Of a stretch of DNA of 64,000 nt, positions 22,056 to 32,698 are shown one piece after another; position 1 is the stretch's first letter, and each line of letters opens with the position of its first letter. Below the pieces are notes generated by a model that worked only from the letters and a program-made list of their open reading frames with translations, was not told the DNA's origin and ran no database searches. This stretch comes from Paramacrobiotus metropolitanus (lineage: Eukaryota > Tardigrada > Eutardigrada > Parachela > Macrobiotidae): NCBI RefSeq assembly GCF_019649055.1, contig NW_026570373.1, forward strand, positions 209,665 through 273,664, given 5' to 3'. The position numbers and the translations under genes were made by a program.

Positions 22056-24539
22056 CCCCCACTGCTACAGAATTAACGTCCGCGTTAATCAAAGCAAACA
22101 AAACAAACCAAAACCAAACTCAAAGAAAACTTTAAATCCAGGAAAGTACCGTGATCCTGGGAGATCCTTTCCATCATTCGCGTGTCAAATCCGGGGTGTA
22201 ACGGGGGCTCGAATGGAGGTCCAGGTTGATGAAGTTGGTGTTCCGTCCAAGTCCTCCGAGGTTCCTGGTTCCAAGCGCGTCCGTTATCGTCATCCATCCA
22301 ATCTTTTCGTATCCAGGTAAGGTTTTCACCCATCCTCTCCCTCCGAAGAGCTCGAGGATCCGTAAACCGTCAGGCCAGACACATCAGAAATGGCAGCCAT
22401 TCTGACAAACACAGGCTACCGCCAATCAATCAACAACACAGATACAGATTAAAACGAATGAATACCGTTCGTTAATCAGCATCTTCAGTGCCCCAAAAAG
22501 TGGATATTTAATTCCACTAATTACTGGCAATTACCCCCACTGCAAGTTTGCACCTGCAGTCAAACGATCAAACACAGTCAATCACAAATAGATCGCAAGA
22601 ACCGATACGATAGCATGGTTCTTAGCAATGATCAAACAAAACGCAACTAATATCATCCAAGATTAATTTCCGGATGACCAATTTGAATCCCAACTGGATT
22701 ATCAACATCCAGTTATCAAAATCAAACAATAATCGTAATTACTGCTCCGACTGCAGAATCAAAATGATTTTAGAATCACTTTCACATAAATCAAACACTG
22801 CACCGCAGCACAGCGTTTCCATGCACGTAGCTACCACACCGGCGGCTACGGCGCACAACACAAAGTACTTCTAAATTTCAGTACCTGATTTCCCAAACAA
22901 CAAGTTATTCTGATTTGCACCTAATTTCTGATCAATCAGCAGTCAGCATCCTTTTGTTGATAATCCTGCGTTGGGTTAGATAAAATAAGTTACTGCTGTC
23001 AGTGTTCCTGACAATGAAACAGCGGACTCATAACGTAGCAGTCAGAACTTAAACGTGAGCACAACATTGCTCACAACCTGATTCCATTTTCCACAATGCA
23101 GCATTCATCCCAGGCCAATAATAGTTCCGCAAAACATTACGGACTGACCAATCATGCAGATCACCAGCATGAAACTTTCATGGCAGTCTGCAACAGTTCT
23201 GACGGCTAACTGATTTTGACTACGTTGTCACCAAAATTGCCTACCGCCCTTAACTACGGTACACAATGCCACGATAAACATGAAAATCTTTCGTTCTCTT
23301 TCATCCGACTCATCTCCTCGATTCTTGATCAGATACTTCGCGCTGCATAAGCACTACCACTGGCTTCCGACGTCAACCCACACTAGCCTGAGCACCCCAC
23401 TGCAAAGCGAATGATGCCCTGTCGGACGGCGTACCGAGCAGAACTTAACCTGAGCGGTATCACGCCCCCACTGCAAGTTTCCTTCAGTGCAGCGGAACTC
23501 TTGTGCATGTTTAACCTGCACAGTATGAATTAACCTCCGGTTTGCGCATCAAAACAATCCCAAACTATTACTTTCGATTCTTTCCCATCGACTTCTTCAT
23601 CATATAAGCTTTAATCACCTGATCCGGCGGTTCAGCTGTCATAGACTCTTACGAGGTTCCGTACTGGTGTTTCTTTCCCAATGCGCGCCATGGCATTTAA
23701 AACATATCGGTTGTCCGTCTGGAAAATACCATTTAGCGTAATTAATGGTTACCTGCTTACCATTATCAACTGCACTTCCTTCGGACTTCTTCTCATTACT
23801 AGCAGTAGCCCAACTGCGCTGCTATCTGCATCAACTCTCTTCCTGCCACTGAACTGTCTTTGATTCAGAGTAACCAGAACCGGGATTACTGTTACGCAGC
23901 CATACTGCAGTTTTCAATTCTGACAGAAATTCTTCAACGATCTGCCTCTTTTCTCTTCCGTATTTGAACCAAAGAAACGGTTCTTCTTTAATCCTTGCTT
24001 CAGATAATACGTTCCGATTCGTTCAGATCGAGCTTTTTGAACGACGTAGTGAACGATTTGAACGAAACTCATCAACATTTATCATCCCTTTTCGACGGGA
24101 CGGTTTACTTTTGCCAGTTGACGGCTCTTCTACACCGTCCTCCGGTCCAGCGGTTAATGCTGATGGTTCAATCACTGTACCATCCATTGCACCTGCTTGA
24201 CAAACAACAGACAAGTAATCCAGGTCACCGAACCCGGATGTAAGTCTGCTACACAAATAACAGGGCTTTCGCCACCACTTCTCAGTACACACCGTACCAA
24301 TTACCAGTACGAGTACAGTATACGGACTCCCGTCCAGCACCTGGCTCGCACTTAGGAACCGTGCCTCGCGCAACCCTCTAAGGTCACTGCGGTACACACT
24401 GCGGGCAAGCACCTGGTTCTCGCTTAGGAACCTTGCCTCACGGGATTCTCTGAGAATCCACGTGGTCAACCAGCACCACACAAAACGCCAAAAACTAATA
24501 CCACTTACCAGACGATCCAGATTCCCAGGGGTTGTTAAA
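22056..24539 (-). pseudogene. Interior of LTR element, gag remnant
   Basis: On the minus strand, frames in 24200-23640 read like a charged gag-type protein interrupted by stops: a PSTGKSKPSRRKGM stretch near 24100, then KEEPFLWFKYGREKRQIVEEF near 23930-23990. At 23669-23707 a zinc-knuckle-like string ICFKCHGAHWERN appears; it has the first two Cys and the His but one residue fewer than the standard CX2CX4HX4C spacing and no final Cys. A small frame beside the downstream LTR (22085-22333) is unassigned. Nothing resembling protease, reverse transcriptase or integrase was found. Confidence 0.5.
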
Positions 24540-24554
24540 ATCCGGTGGGCGCCA
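24540..24554 (-). other. Primer-binding site of the LTR element
   Basis: On the minus strand TGGCGCCCACCGGAT follows the LTR end without a gap. A TGG start complements the CCA of a tRNA 3' end. Which tRNA is not determined. Confidence 0.7.
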
Positions 24555-25013
24555 TGACATGCTATGCGGAAGTGACATGCTATGCTATCGCACCGCGACA
24601 ACCGCACTAGATAACCAAACCTACTCAATCGGTAGAGTGGGAATATGCTCTGGACTCCGTAAGTGGTACTACTGCCTACTTCCGCTAGGTACGAGCGGAT
24701 TGCTGTGCCTAACGAAAGTTACCGAAACCGAAACACTCAGGAACTTCCCAATTGTTTGAATCACCAAACCGAACGAACTACACAAACAGAACAAAACAGA
24801 ACGAATGAACTTCCTTCTAACCTGGAGTCACACGACCTGTTAGCTTGAAACAAGCTCACAGATTCAGTTGAAGTTAGAAACTTCAGACTGACTAGTTAAC
24901 CAGAATCGTGGATGGAATTAGCGATCAAAACCGTTAGATCAGAACAGCAAATCGTACGTAACAGAACAGACAACACGTACATACGTAATACGCAATCTAC
25001 GCATAGCGCGTTA
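24555..25013 (-). repeat. LTR (5' LTR in element orientation)
   Basis: Partner of 21598-22055; carries a short internal duplication of TGACATGCTATGC at its left end on the plus strand. Confidence 0.9.
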
Positions 25014-25180
25014 ATATCAATAGTCTCAATACTGCACAACAAGCGATCGACACTCAACATGTTATACAATACAAATATACATTTTAGCATGTAATTTGTG
25101 CTTGCACCTACAATTGTATACGAGTTCAACGGTGTAAAACTTCATCCGAAAAGTATCACGCGGGCGTGACGGAAGCAAAG

Positions 25181-25424
25181 TGTAAGGGCGGGACGCTCCG
25201 CCCTCCTGAGTAGCTATTCGCTGTTTCTGGGGATTTCCACCCCGCACATTTCTGCGCTGTTTTGACGGATCTGCAGCACAGTTGCACTGGCTGCAGAATT
25301 TTTCCTTGTTAGTCTGGTGTTGCTGCGCCACGGTGCGCATTAGATTCGGCAATAAAGCCTCATCCGGGTTCACCGCTGTTCGCTGTCGAGGATACGCGGG
25401 GCGCCCATACGGCCCCGCGTTATA
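25181..25424 (+). repeat. 5' LTR of the TRIM
   Basis: Contains a terminal CCCGCCCTTA-type inverted motif (GGGCGGGACGCTCCGCCC) near its start. It also contains AATAAA (about 25352), a candidate polyadenylation signal that is changed to GATAAA in the 3' copy. Confidence 0.9.
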
Positions 25425-25441
25425 TGGTCGCAGATCGTTGG
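25425..25441 (+). other. Primer-binding site of the TRIM
   Basis: TGGTCGCAGATCGTTGG begins at the first base after the LTR, as reverse-transcribing LTR elements require. Cognate tRNA not determined. Confidence 0.75.
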
Positions 25442-25450
25442 TTACGAGCC

Positions 25451-25481
25451 AGGCCGTGCGCGCGGGCAGCGCGCACGGCCT
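25451..25481 (+). other. GC-rich 13-bp stem-loop after the PBS
   Basis: AGGCCGTGCGCGC pairs perfectly with 25469-25481 around a GGGCA loop. Its place just downstream of the PBS is where retroelements keep dimerisation or packaging hairpins; that role is inference. Confidence 0.7.
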
Positions 25482-26208
25482 CGCTCCTCTGATTATCTGA
25501 GCCATTTTAACCCCTTGGTGTGGAGCTACAAAACGCCCCCCCATTCCCGCGGAACGTGTGGATTCCTCTCCCAACTGACGGAGATGGACGCCTCCCTGCG
25601 ACGGATGCCTCCCAAACTGGACGGAGATGCTGCGGAGCTGAGAAACGCCTCCTGCGATGCCGATAGCGAACGCGACCCGGACCAGCGGGAAACCAGAACG
25701 GATACACCGCCAACTGCAGCACCAACTCCGATCTCAACGGCACGGATCGACCACCAGCATCTCGCCGAAGAATACTTCCACCAAACCACTGCCCGAACTT
25801 CCTGGGACGGCGACCTCTCCCGGGACGGAGCAGTGGATTTTCACCGTGGATTTGCTTGTTTTGCTTTTCTTTGCAGGGTCACGGGCCACATAGACCCCAA
25901 ACCCCTGCCCAAATTTTCCCAGAACGTGACCTTTTCCTGCTGAAGAAACTACGGAATTCACCCGTTTCCGAGTTGGACCCTGGATCCAGTCGCGACAGAG
26001 CGCTGACCCAGACGGATGAACTCGGACCAAACCGGACCGAACTGACCCGGAACCCAACCTGAGCCGAACCAGATTCGAGCCGACCGAACCAGGACTGAGC
26101 CTACCAGACCGAACTGACCCGGAACCCGAGCCGAACTGGCGTGGGGTGCGGATCCTCCGAATCCTGGGAGATTTCGCTCCGAGGACGTAGCGATGCCTGC
26201 AAAAGGGG

Positions 26209-26452
26209 TGCAAGGGCGGGACGCTCCGCCCTCCTGAGTAGCTATTCGCTGTTTCTGGGGATTTCCACCCCGCACATTTCTGCGCTGTTTTGACGGATCT
26301 GCAGCACAGTTGCACTGGCTGCAGAATCCTTCCTTGTTAGTCTGGTGTTGCTGCGCCACGGTGCGCATTAGATTCGGCGATAAAGCCTCATCCGGGTTCA
26401 CCGCTGTTCGCTTTCGAGGATACGCTTGGCGCCCATACGGCCCCGCGTTATA
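26209..26452 (+). repeat. 3' LTR of the TRIM
   Basis: Same length as the 5' copy and preceded by the polypurine tract at about 26199-26208. Confidence 0.9.
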
Positions 26453-26806
26453 CAAAGACTAAGTTTAAAAAACTAAATAAACGCTCGCAACTGAGAAACT
26501 CAAAAAGGGTTTTTTTAAAATACTACAGTACATAACAGACTGCTCAAATTGTAGAATACTGTGTTTTAGTATATTAAGCGGCAGTAAAAGCCCTGGACCG
26601 CCCGCCCTGGGCGGCGGCTAAACTGATGTCAAAGGGACCGACAGCTAGTGCGGGCGGCACAGGAGATTGCTTCTAGTGTAACAGGTAACTGCAGTATGTA
26701 AATACCGGTAACGTGCACGAACGTACGTACGCGCCAGTGTCGTTCAAGTCCACTATGGCACAATTAATAGCAGTACATGTTAATTTTTTCCGGGCATGTA
26801 GTGTGA

Positions 26807-27260
26807 CTTGTATCCACAAAATCCCACCGCATCCCACAGCATCCTCTAAGTATCCTTCAAGCTTCCTACAAATTTTCTACTTTTCTTAATCTTTGCCGTA
26901 TCACTGCGGTATCCTTTATGCATTCCGAATGTAGTCCAGTAGGAAGATTATTCGGATACTTGAAAGATACTTGACGGATTCAGTATGGATACATTGAGAT
27001 ACTTACGTTAATGTTACCATCCTTTCTAACTAGCGCATTCCATAGTATCTCCACCGAATCCTTTGTGTATCTTCCATGTATCCCGTTAATTTTCTTAGGT
27101 TTATTTAGTGGAATGCATGTTGGATCGGTAAAGGATACTGAGATGCTGTAGGATACGGCAGTGGCGAAAAGAAAGAAGAATTATTATAAAGATACACCTG
27201 AGATGCGTAATCAGTAGAGGATAGATAGCATGTGATACGGTGCGATACTGCGGATACAAG
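26807..27260. mobile_element. Fold-back element built of GTATCC/GGATAC motifs
   Basis: The left end CTTGTATCCACA(..)CCACCGCATCCCACAGCATCC and the inverted right end match imperfectly over roughly 70 bp. The words TATCC (left) and GGATAC (right) recur many times. The element stops short of the GPCR gene. No clear target duplication. Confidence 0.6.
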
Positions 27261-27427
27261 TAAAAAAAGATGCCTCGAAAAATTTAACGTGTATGTAGAT
27301 CACTTTAATTCCACCAAGTTTAATTTCAGACAAAAACGTCCCCCAAAACAGGAAACTGAGACAAAACATTCACCAACAAGCGATTTCGTCTGCCGGCTCT
27401 AAAGATTCATTTAAAAGCATAAACAAT

Positions 27428-28447
27428 TCATTGCTGCTGTGCATGAACTCCTTTTGACAAAGCCTCGGTATTATGATGTACAGACGCAGCTGGCACAACT
27501 GCATTGTCCGGTGGCCGCAGTCCACACTTCATCGTCAGCCTACTTAAAGCGTTTTTCATCTCGGAGCTTCCCACGTTAAATATAACCGGATTCAACAGCG
27601 GTAATAAGTAGCCCATCCAGTACGCCGCCGTCAGGAAACTGGCATCGTAATAGCCGCTACTCATCGCTAAACCCTGATAAATAAAGTACGGCGCATTGCA
27701 CAGCAGGAGCGTCCCGAAGAGTAGCGATAGCAAGACATACACTTGGCGTTCCCTCTTCGCTGTGCGGCTTTCGTGATGGAGCATGCTGCGGCGCAATCGG
27801 TGGCGGATAATGTGGAATGTGGTGGCGCCGTATACACCAGCGGTCAGCGCCGCTGGAAAGAATTCTAACACTAGGATAACGAAGAACGGGGTAGCGTATC
27901 CGGGCGTCCCAACGAAATCCCAGTAGCATGCTCGAGAATCCGCATTCACCGACACATATAGGCGAAAATATAGCAGCGACGGGATGAGGATAAGCTTGGT
28001 CAGCAACCAGATCGATACTAATATAATCCACGCTTTAGCATGGGTGTTGCGCTTTTTGTAGGATACGGGAAACGTGACGGCCCACAACCGATCACACGAA
28101 ATGGCGGCGATGGTTTGGGCCGTCACGGAGAAGCCCAGCAGGTCAACGTACAGCCAGACCGTACAGAGGTGGTGACTCAACGGCCAGTAGGTGTAGTAGT
28201 TGTACACCGTGAAGGCCGGCATATCCAGGCTGGCCACCAAGAGGTCAGCGCATGCCAAGTTGAAAAGGTAGTAGTTGAAAGCGGTCCGCGCGCGCTGGTC
28301 CAGGAGGAAAGCGCCGATAACCAGGGCATTGGCTATGGCGGCGGTTATCAGCACGATGCTGAGAACGATCGCTTTCCATAACGACGGTTCGGGATCAGAA
28401 GAAAATAGCGTCCGGTTAGCGATGGAATTATTAAAACTATCCGACAT
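27428..28447 (-). CDS. Rhodopsin-family GPCR, aminergic/muscarinic-like (copy 1)
   Basis: A 339-aa intronless frame with seven hydrophobic segments. Diagnostic residues: Asn40 in TM1 (IANALVIGAF), Asp68 in TM2 (NLACADLL), Cys95 before TM3 and a Cys in the second extracellular loop (RACYW) for the conserved disulfide, and Asp102 in WLYVDLL. The last aligns with the amine-binding Asp3.32 of muscarinic and biogenic-amine receptors. The DRY motif is changed to DRL (residues 119-121), and TM7 ends NPVIF instead of NPxxY. TM6 lacks the usual CWxP (LLCNAPYF). The N-terminus has glycosylation-type sites (N11-R-T). The third intracellular loop is short and basic. It is a close relative of the gene at 30756-31778 on the same strand. 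Predicted plasma-membrane receptor; ligand unknown. Confidence 0.9.
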   Translation of the reverse strand: MSDSFNNSIANRTLFSSDPEPSLWKAIVLSIVLITAAIANALVIGAFLLDQRARTAFNYYLFNLACADLLVASLDMPAFTVYNYYTYWPLSHHLCTVWLYVDLLGFSVTAQTIAAISCDRLWAVTFPVSYKKRNTHAKAWIILVSIWLLTKLILIPSLLYFRLYVSVNADSRACYWDFVGTPGYATPFFVILVLEFFPAALTAGVYGATTFHIIRHRLRRSMLHHESRTAKRERQVYVLLSLLFGTLLLCNAPYFIYQGLAMSSGYYDASFLTAAYWMGYLLPLLNPVIFNVGSSEMKNALSRLTMKCGLRPPDNAVVPAASVHHNTEALSKGVHAQQQ

Positions 28448-30755
28448 CGTGAAAACAGCGCGTAAGTGGTCTTTATAATTATAGCATAAAGGTACAACAT
28501 TTGCGGTTGATATTACTACACGAGTAAAGCAGTGTGTGCAACTGTTCTGTTAAAAAGATGCGGAGAATTTTCTGCAGTTTCTCTTACAAATTGACGGTAT
28601 AGCCGTCACTATAGACAAATGGAAAAGTGTTCGCGCACTTCAAATAAAGCAATCCAGGGTCACTATAAAACTATAAAACCTGCATGGAGCAAGAGAACGA
28701 TACTTCTGTTGACATAGGTACTGTACAAAGGGAAACGGCACGTAGGCGGCATGTGTGTGAAATTCCCACGTGTGTGTAATATCATCATCTCCCCGTCGGC
28801 TCAAGTCAACACACTCGTACCCCGTATGTGCGCAAGGTTATAAGCTTTTAAAAGGGCGAAAGTCAAAAGTGTAGCCAGAAATTCAATAGTGTCGAAGGAA
28901 ATGTAGTTGACAACAGGAAAGCGTTGCCGTTTGGGTATTCCGTGCTGTTCGACCCACTGTAATGTGTCGTTTGTTCAGTCTGGATCCACCCTCATCATAA
29001 ACCAAAGTGCACGATCATCGCAAGCGTCTGAAAAAGGAAATATGAACGTCACACAACTGCACAAGATGAGCAATGAGCATAAACCTGAATGCACACGCTT
29101 AACCAGTCCACTCTTCTTATGTCCGAGCAAAGCGATGTAATTAGTACAGAGTACGAGTATACGCTATACTGAATCTAGCCAAAATTTGCAAAAACTGTCA
29201 TCCATAACACGCAGCAGCGTCATTAAAACATAGTTACCGCAATTATCGAATTTACACCTTCCTCCATAATAAAAGCCCCTCCATGATAAGCCCCCTCCCA
29301 TAACCTGTTGGAAGAATAAGGCCCTCATCCGGAAGGGCGTTAAAATGTAAAGAGCCACAAAACGATCGGTATGCCGGAAATTGCTTCGTAATAATTATCA
29401 TGATTTAATGGGGAAAAAATACCTGAACTTTAATAAGTATCATCATGTACCAGAGAAAACGGCATTTAGAACACAAAAACTTCCCCTATGCTATCCTGAT
29501 CGGGGAACGTATCCATTACACAAACCGCATTTCCCCGTTGTATTTGGATAGACCATGGACCATTTGAATAGACCATTTCAATGGGTAATTTGTAGACCTG
29601 AAGAAAAGTAATGTGGCTATGCTCCAGGATACCGTCCGCAACGTTTCGCAATAGGAAATACCGGTAAGTGTAATTATTGCCTTCAGTTTTCAGTAGAACA
29701 GGATGCGCAGTTGTTTGAAATATCACAGTCCCCTACGCAACCTACTGTTTGAAAAGTAACACCACTCCTGAAATAACGCCCCCTTTCTGAAATAAGCCCC
29801 TTTGCTCCAAGGCGTTTGAAAATTTGCACCATAGGAGTGCAAATTCGATAATTACGGTATTCGGATGCATTTAAAATTGAACTGACTAGCACGCGGTGTA
29901 TGAAAACGAATGCCGTCGTTATAGCAGACGACTCGAAGTCATGCAGGTCATCAGAATGGGCGTGCGGTTTGTATTAATGACAGCTTCATTTGAATGTTTG
30001 CCCAGTCCCGTTCCGCTGCACTAAACTCATATGGAAGCCCTCGCTTCCATAACCGAACGTATCGATGATAACGTTCCTTTCAACAGGAGCAGTAGCACTA
30101 CGCATGCAATAAAGGCTGGTTTTCCATGCTTTTATGTTCTACCGGTACATAATGCGACCTACACTGGTCACCTTTCCAAAGATTATAATTATGGATCATG
30201 GTGTAACAGACCGCTATAACAGACCTTGGTGTGATTCTGCACGAAAACTGTTCGAGAACTTTAACAATACAGAAACTGAATTCAAAGAAGGATTAATTAC
30301 ATTACATCATGTGTCTTTTATCTATACCAGAAGCCAGCAACGCAGCGTTGCCAACAAAAAACATGCACTGCACGGTACTATTCTACATACTTAACAGAAA
30401 CACTAACATCCTGTTGTACGAGGTAAGGACTTTGATGGTAATTTTGCATTTGCATAAAACGCTTCACAATTATTATGGTTTTGCGTAAGAAGCATTTTGC
30501 AGCATTATCAACAACTCTAGCGTACGAAACAACGACTTTCAACTTTAAATAGTTGTTAGTCAAAGCATCGTTATAGCTGTACATTGGTGTACCTCCTTCT
30601 GGAATAAATTACAACAACAATTTCAAATTATTGCTGCTCAATCAGTAGTGAAAAGTTTTTTTCCATCAATGCTTGCCGCTTGGTAAGTGTTTTGAGTGCA
30701 GTTATTTCTTCGCGACATCATATACGAACTAATGCAAACAATGCGTCCCACGTTT
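28448..30755. other. Intergenic region between the two GPCR genes
   Basis: No second gene supported. It holds two patches of repeated ATAAGCCCC-type words (29265-29335 and 29755-29820), possibly the edges of a small element. A minus-strand frame at 29466-29726 (86 codons) has no recognisable domain. Confidence 0.4.
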
Positions 30756-31778
30756 TCAACTGGATATTGTCCGGCCGACCAGTTGCCCCGCACTACGCTG
30801 CAGCGACCGTGAAGGACCGATGATATTCTTAGGCGACCGCCGCCCGTCACACCGCACCAGCCTATGTACCGCCTCCTTCATCTCCGGACTGCCCAGATAA
30901 AATAGCACCGGATTAATGGCCGACTCGCAGAATCCCAGCCAATACGTAGTGGTATTGAAACTGAAACTGTAATACCCGGAACTCATAGATAGCGCTTCGT
31001 ACACATAGTACGGGGTGTAGAAGATAAGATATCCGCCAAGCAAAAGCGAGAGTAAAGTGTACACTTGGCGCTCCTTCTTCAAACGCCGCACATCGCTCGT
31101 TGCCGCGACCGCTCCATGCACCGACCTCCGAAACAATTTCCTGCGGCGAATTAACTGCAGCGTCGTGATGGAATACACCAACACCGTCAGAATCGCCGGC
31201 GCCCAGAACAGCACCGCGTTGATATAGAACGGACTGGCGAACTGCGGCTGCAGCAACGGATCCCAATAACACTGCCCGGGGTCCTCGAAGATCCCGACAT
31301 ACAATCGATAATACGCGAGCGACGGGACGAGCATCACGTGACTAAAAATCCAGATCACCGCGATCGCTAGCCACGCTTTGCGCCGGGTGTGGTGTTGGCG
31401 GTAGGAGAGCGGAAAGGTCACGGCCCACAGTCGGTCCAGGGAGGCCACGGCGATACTCTGCAGGATAATGGCGAAGCCGAGGTTGTCGCAGTACAGCCAA
31501 AAGGTGCAGGCGGTGTAGCCCATGGGCCAGTAGCTGTAACAGGTGTAGATGGCGTAACTAGTCATGTCGGTGGTGGATAAGAGGCAGTCGGCGATGGCTT
31601 GGTTGAAGAGGTAGTAGTTGAAGGCGGTGCGCACCCGGCTTTCGCGGAGGAAGGCGATGATGACGAGCAGGTTGGCCACCGTGGCCGCGGTAATTAGGAT
31701 GCCGATGAGGAGCATCTCCCATGCCGGTGTTACGGCGGAAACAAGAGAGGTTGTTGCGTTGGCACTCGTGTTGTTCAT
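30756..31778 (-). CDS. Rhodopsin-family GPCR, aminergic/muscarinic-like (copy 2)
   Basis: A 340-aa intronless frame, paralogous to 27428-28447 throughout. Key residues: Asn36 (TM1), Asp64 (TM2, QAIADCLL), Cys91, and Asp98 (TM3, WLYCDNLG) at the amine-contact position. Also DRL at 115-117, Cys in loop 2 (GQCYWD), and NPVLF at the end of TM7. Shared signatures with copy 1 include RTAFNYYLFN, DRLWAVTFP, KERQVYTLLSLL and MSSGYY. The short N-terminus has N-x-T sites. A TATAAAT box lies 40-46 bp upstream of the ATG (31818-31824), which would give a short leader. The DRL and NPxxF changes imply altered activation or coupling in this lineage, an inference. Gene order suggests tandem duplication, with about 2.3 kb between the copies. 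Confidence 0.9.
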   Translation of the reverse strand: MNNTSANATTSLVSAVTPAWEMLLIGILITAATVANLLVIIAFLRESRVRTAFNYYLFNQAIADCLLSTTDMTSYAIYTCYSYWPMGYTACTFWLYCDNLGFAIILQSIAVASLDRLWAVTFPLSYRQHHTRRKAWLAIAVIWIFSHVMLVPSLAYYRLYVGIFEDPGQCYWDPLLQPQFASPFYINAVLFWAPAILTVLVYSITTLQLIRRRKLFRRSVHGAVAATSDVRRLKKERQVYTLLSLLLGGYLIFYTPYYVYEALSMSSGYYSFSFNTTTYWLGFCESAINPVLFYLGSPEMKEAVHRLVRCDGRRSPKNIIGPSRSLQRSAGQLVGRTISS

Positions 31779-32698
31779 TCTGCCAATAATTATTATGAAT
31801 TTTTGTTTAGCCGCTTAATTTATAAGATGCTGCGTAAGCGGTCCAGAGTATCTGGCTTAGAAAACGGTTTAAGAAACGATTTAAAAAACGATTTTGAACC
31901 ATTCTGCCAGAGTATCTATCTCCACGGTTAAAGATCTTTTAAAGAAACGGGTCAAAACGGTTTAAGAAGCAATTCACAAAAACAGTTTAAACGGTTGAGA
32001 TAGATCATCTCCACTCAAGTAGGTTTATTCAGCGCTTCGAGGGAGCTTTTAGCTGCGTAGCTGGGCAAAGGACATAAGGTCACCAAAGCAGCGAAGAATG
32101 CGTCGACCAGAATCAGGAAAACACCGGGTTATCGCCTCAGTTTGTTATCCGTTTAGATCATCCATACGCCAGAAAAAGAACCGAAGCCATAGTAGCCAAG
32201 ATCGGAAACAGCGTGATTAACTTTCGAAAAAGCTGCAGTCATGCTGCGCTCCGCTCAACACAGTAAACTGTTGATAAAACGTAAGCCCACACCACAGTGC
32301 GAGCGTTTTCGCAAAGACGCCGACAAGTACGGCTATGAACCAATACGTAATGGAAAAAACCTTTTTGCAACGATCAAGCGTATCTGTAGAAGCGTGCAAA
32401 TCCGTAAAGGTGCTTCTAACAAGACAACATGTCGCTATCAATCCCCGCCACCATTATTAGCAATGACATTAAACTCGGAATAACAGCGGAAACAAAAACC
32501 CAGCAGCATGTTGCGCAAGCCACGTTACATGTTCACCGAAAGGACAACGCTTCCATCCTGGAGCTGCGGAAGCGGATGTCTCCTCGTTTCTTAAACAGAT
32601 TTCAGCGAATATTTAATCACAGCCGCTTTAAATCTCCGATGTCAGGAAGAATAACTCAATTAGCGCCGGCTGCTGCGGTATGCAGTGAGATCGCATGA
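31779..32698. other. Upstream flank of GPCR copy 2
   Basis: Contains several AAACGGTTTAAGAAACGATT-type repeats at 31855-32010, in both orientations. Open frames in 32217-32698 have no recognisable domain. Confidence 0.4.

Larger units (their letters stand above)
21598..25013 (-). mobile_element. LTR retrotransposon, 3416 bp, gag-only (non-autonomous)
   Basis: Two direct repeats of 458-459 bp bound the element (21598-22055 and 24555-25013). The target duplication ATAT occurs at 21594-21597 and 25014-25017. On the minus strand the LTR reads TAAC...GTCA, and the base after the upstream LTR begins a primer-binding site (TGGCGCCCACCGGAT, complement of 24540-24554). A purine run GTGGGGG directly precedes the downstream LTR. 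The 2.5-kb interior has no reverse transcriptase or integrase; only a decayed gag-like region is visible. The LTRs remain very similar, the main differences being small indels, one a 16-bp duplication of ATAGCATAGCATGTCA type. Confidence 0.9.
25181..26452 (+). mobile_element. TRIM (miniature LTR retrotransposon), 1272 bp
   Basis: Two 244-bp direct repeats (25181-25424, 26209-26452) start TG(T/C)AAGGGCGGGACGC and end CCCCGCGTTATA. The 5-bp target duplication CAAAG is perfect (25176-25180, 26453-26457). A primer-binding site TGGTCGCAGATCGTTGG follows the first LTR directly, and a purine tract GCAAAAGGGG precedes the second. The 784-bp interior is GC-rich and lacks pol. A frame of 142 codons (25515-25943) shows no recognised domain; minus-strand frames spanning LTR and interior are shadows. 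The LTR copies differ at only a few positions, so the insertion is fairly recent. Confidence 0.92.

Noticed and set aside
25734-26315. 193-codon minus-strand frame rich in Ser/Gly/Arg
   Set aside because: It spans the interior and LTR of the TRIM against the element's orientation, is low in complexity and has no domain.
32217-32698. A third GPCR or chemoreceptor remnant upstream of GPCR copy 2
   Set aside because: One minus-strand frame is hydrophobic (FSITYWFIAVLVGVFAKTL), but no conserved receptor residue aligns.
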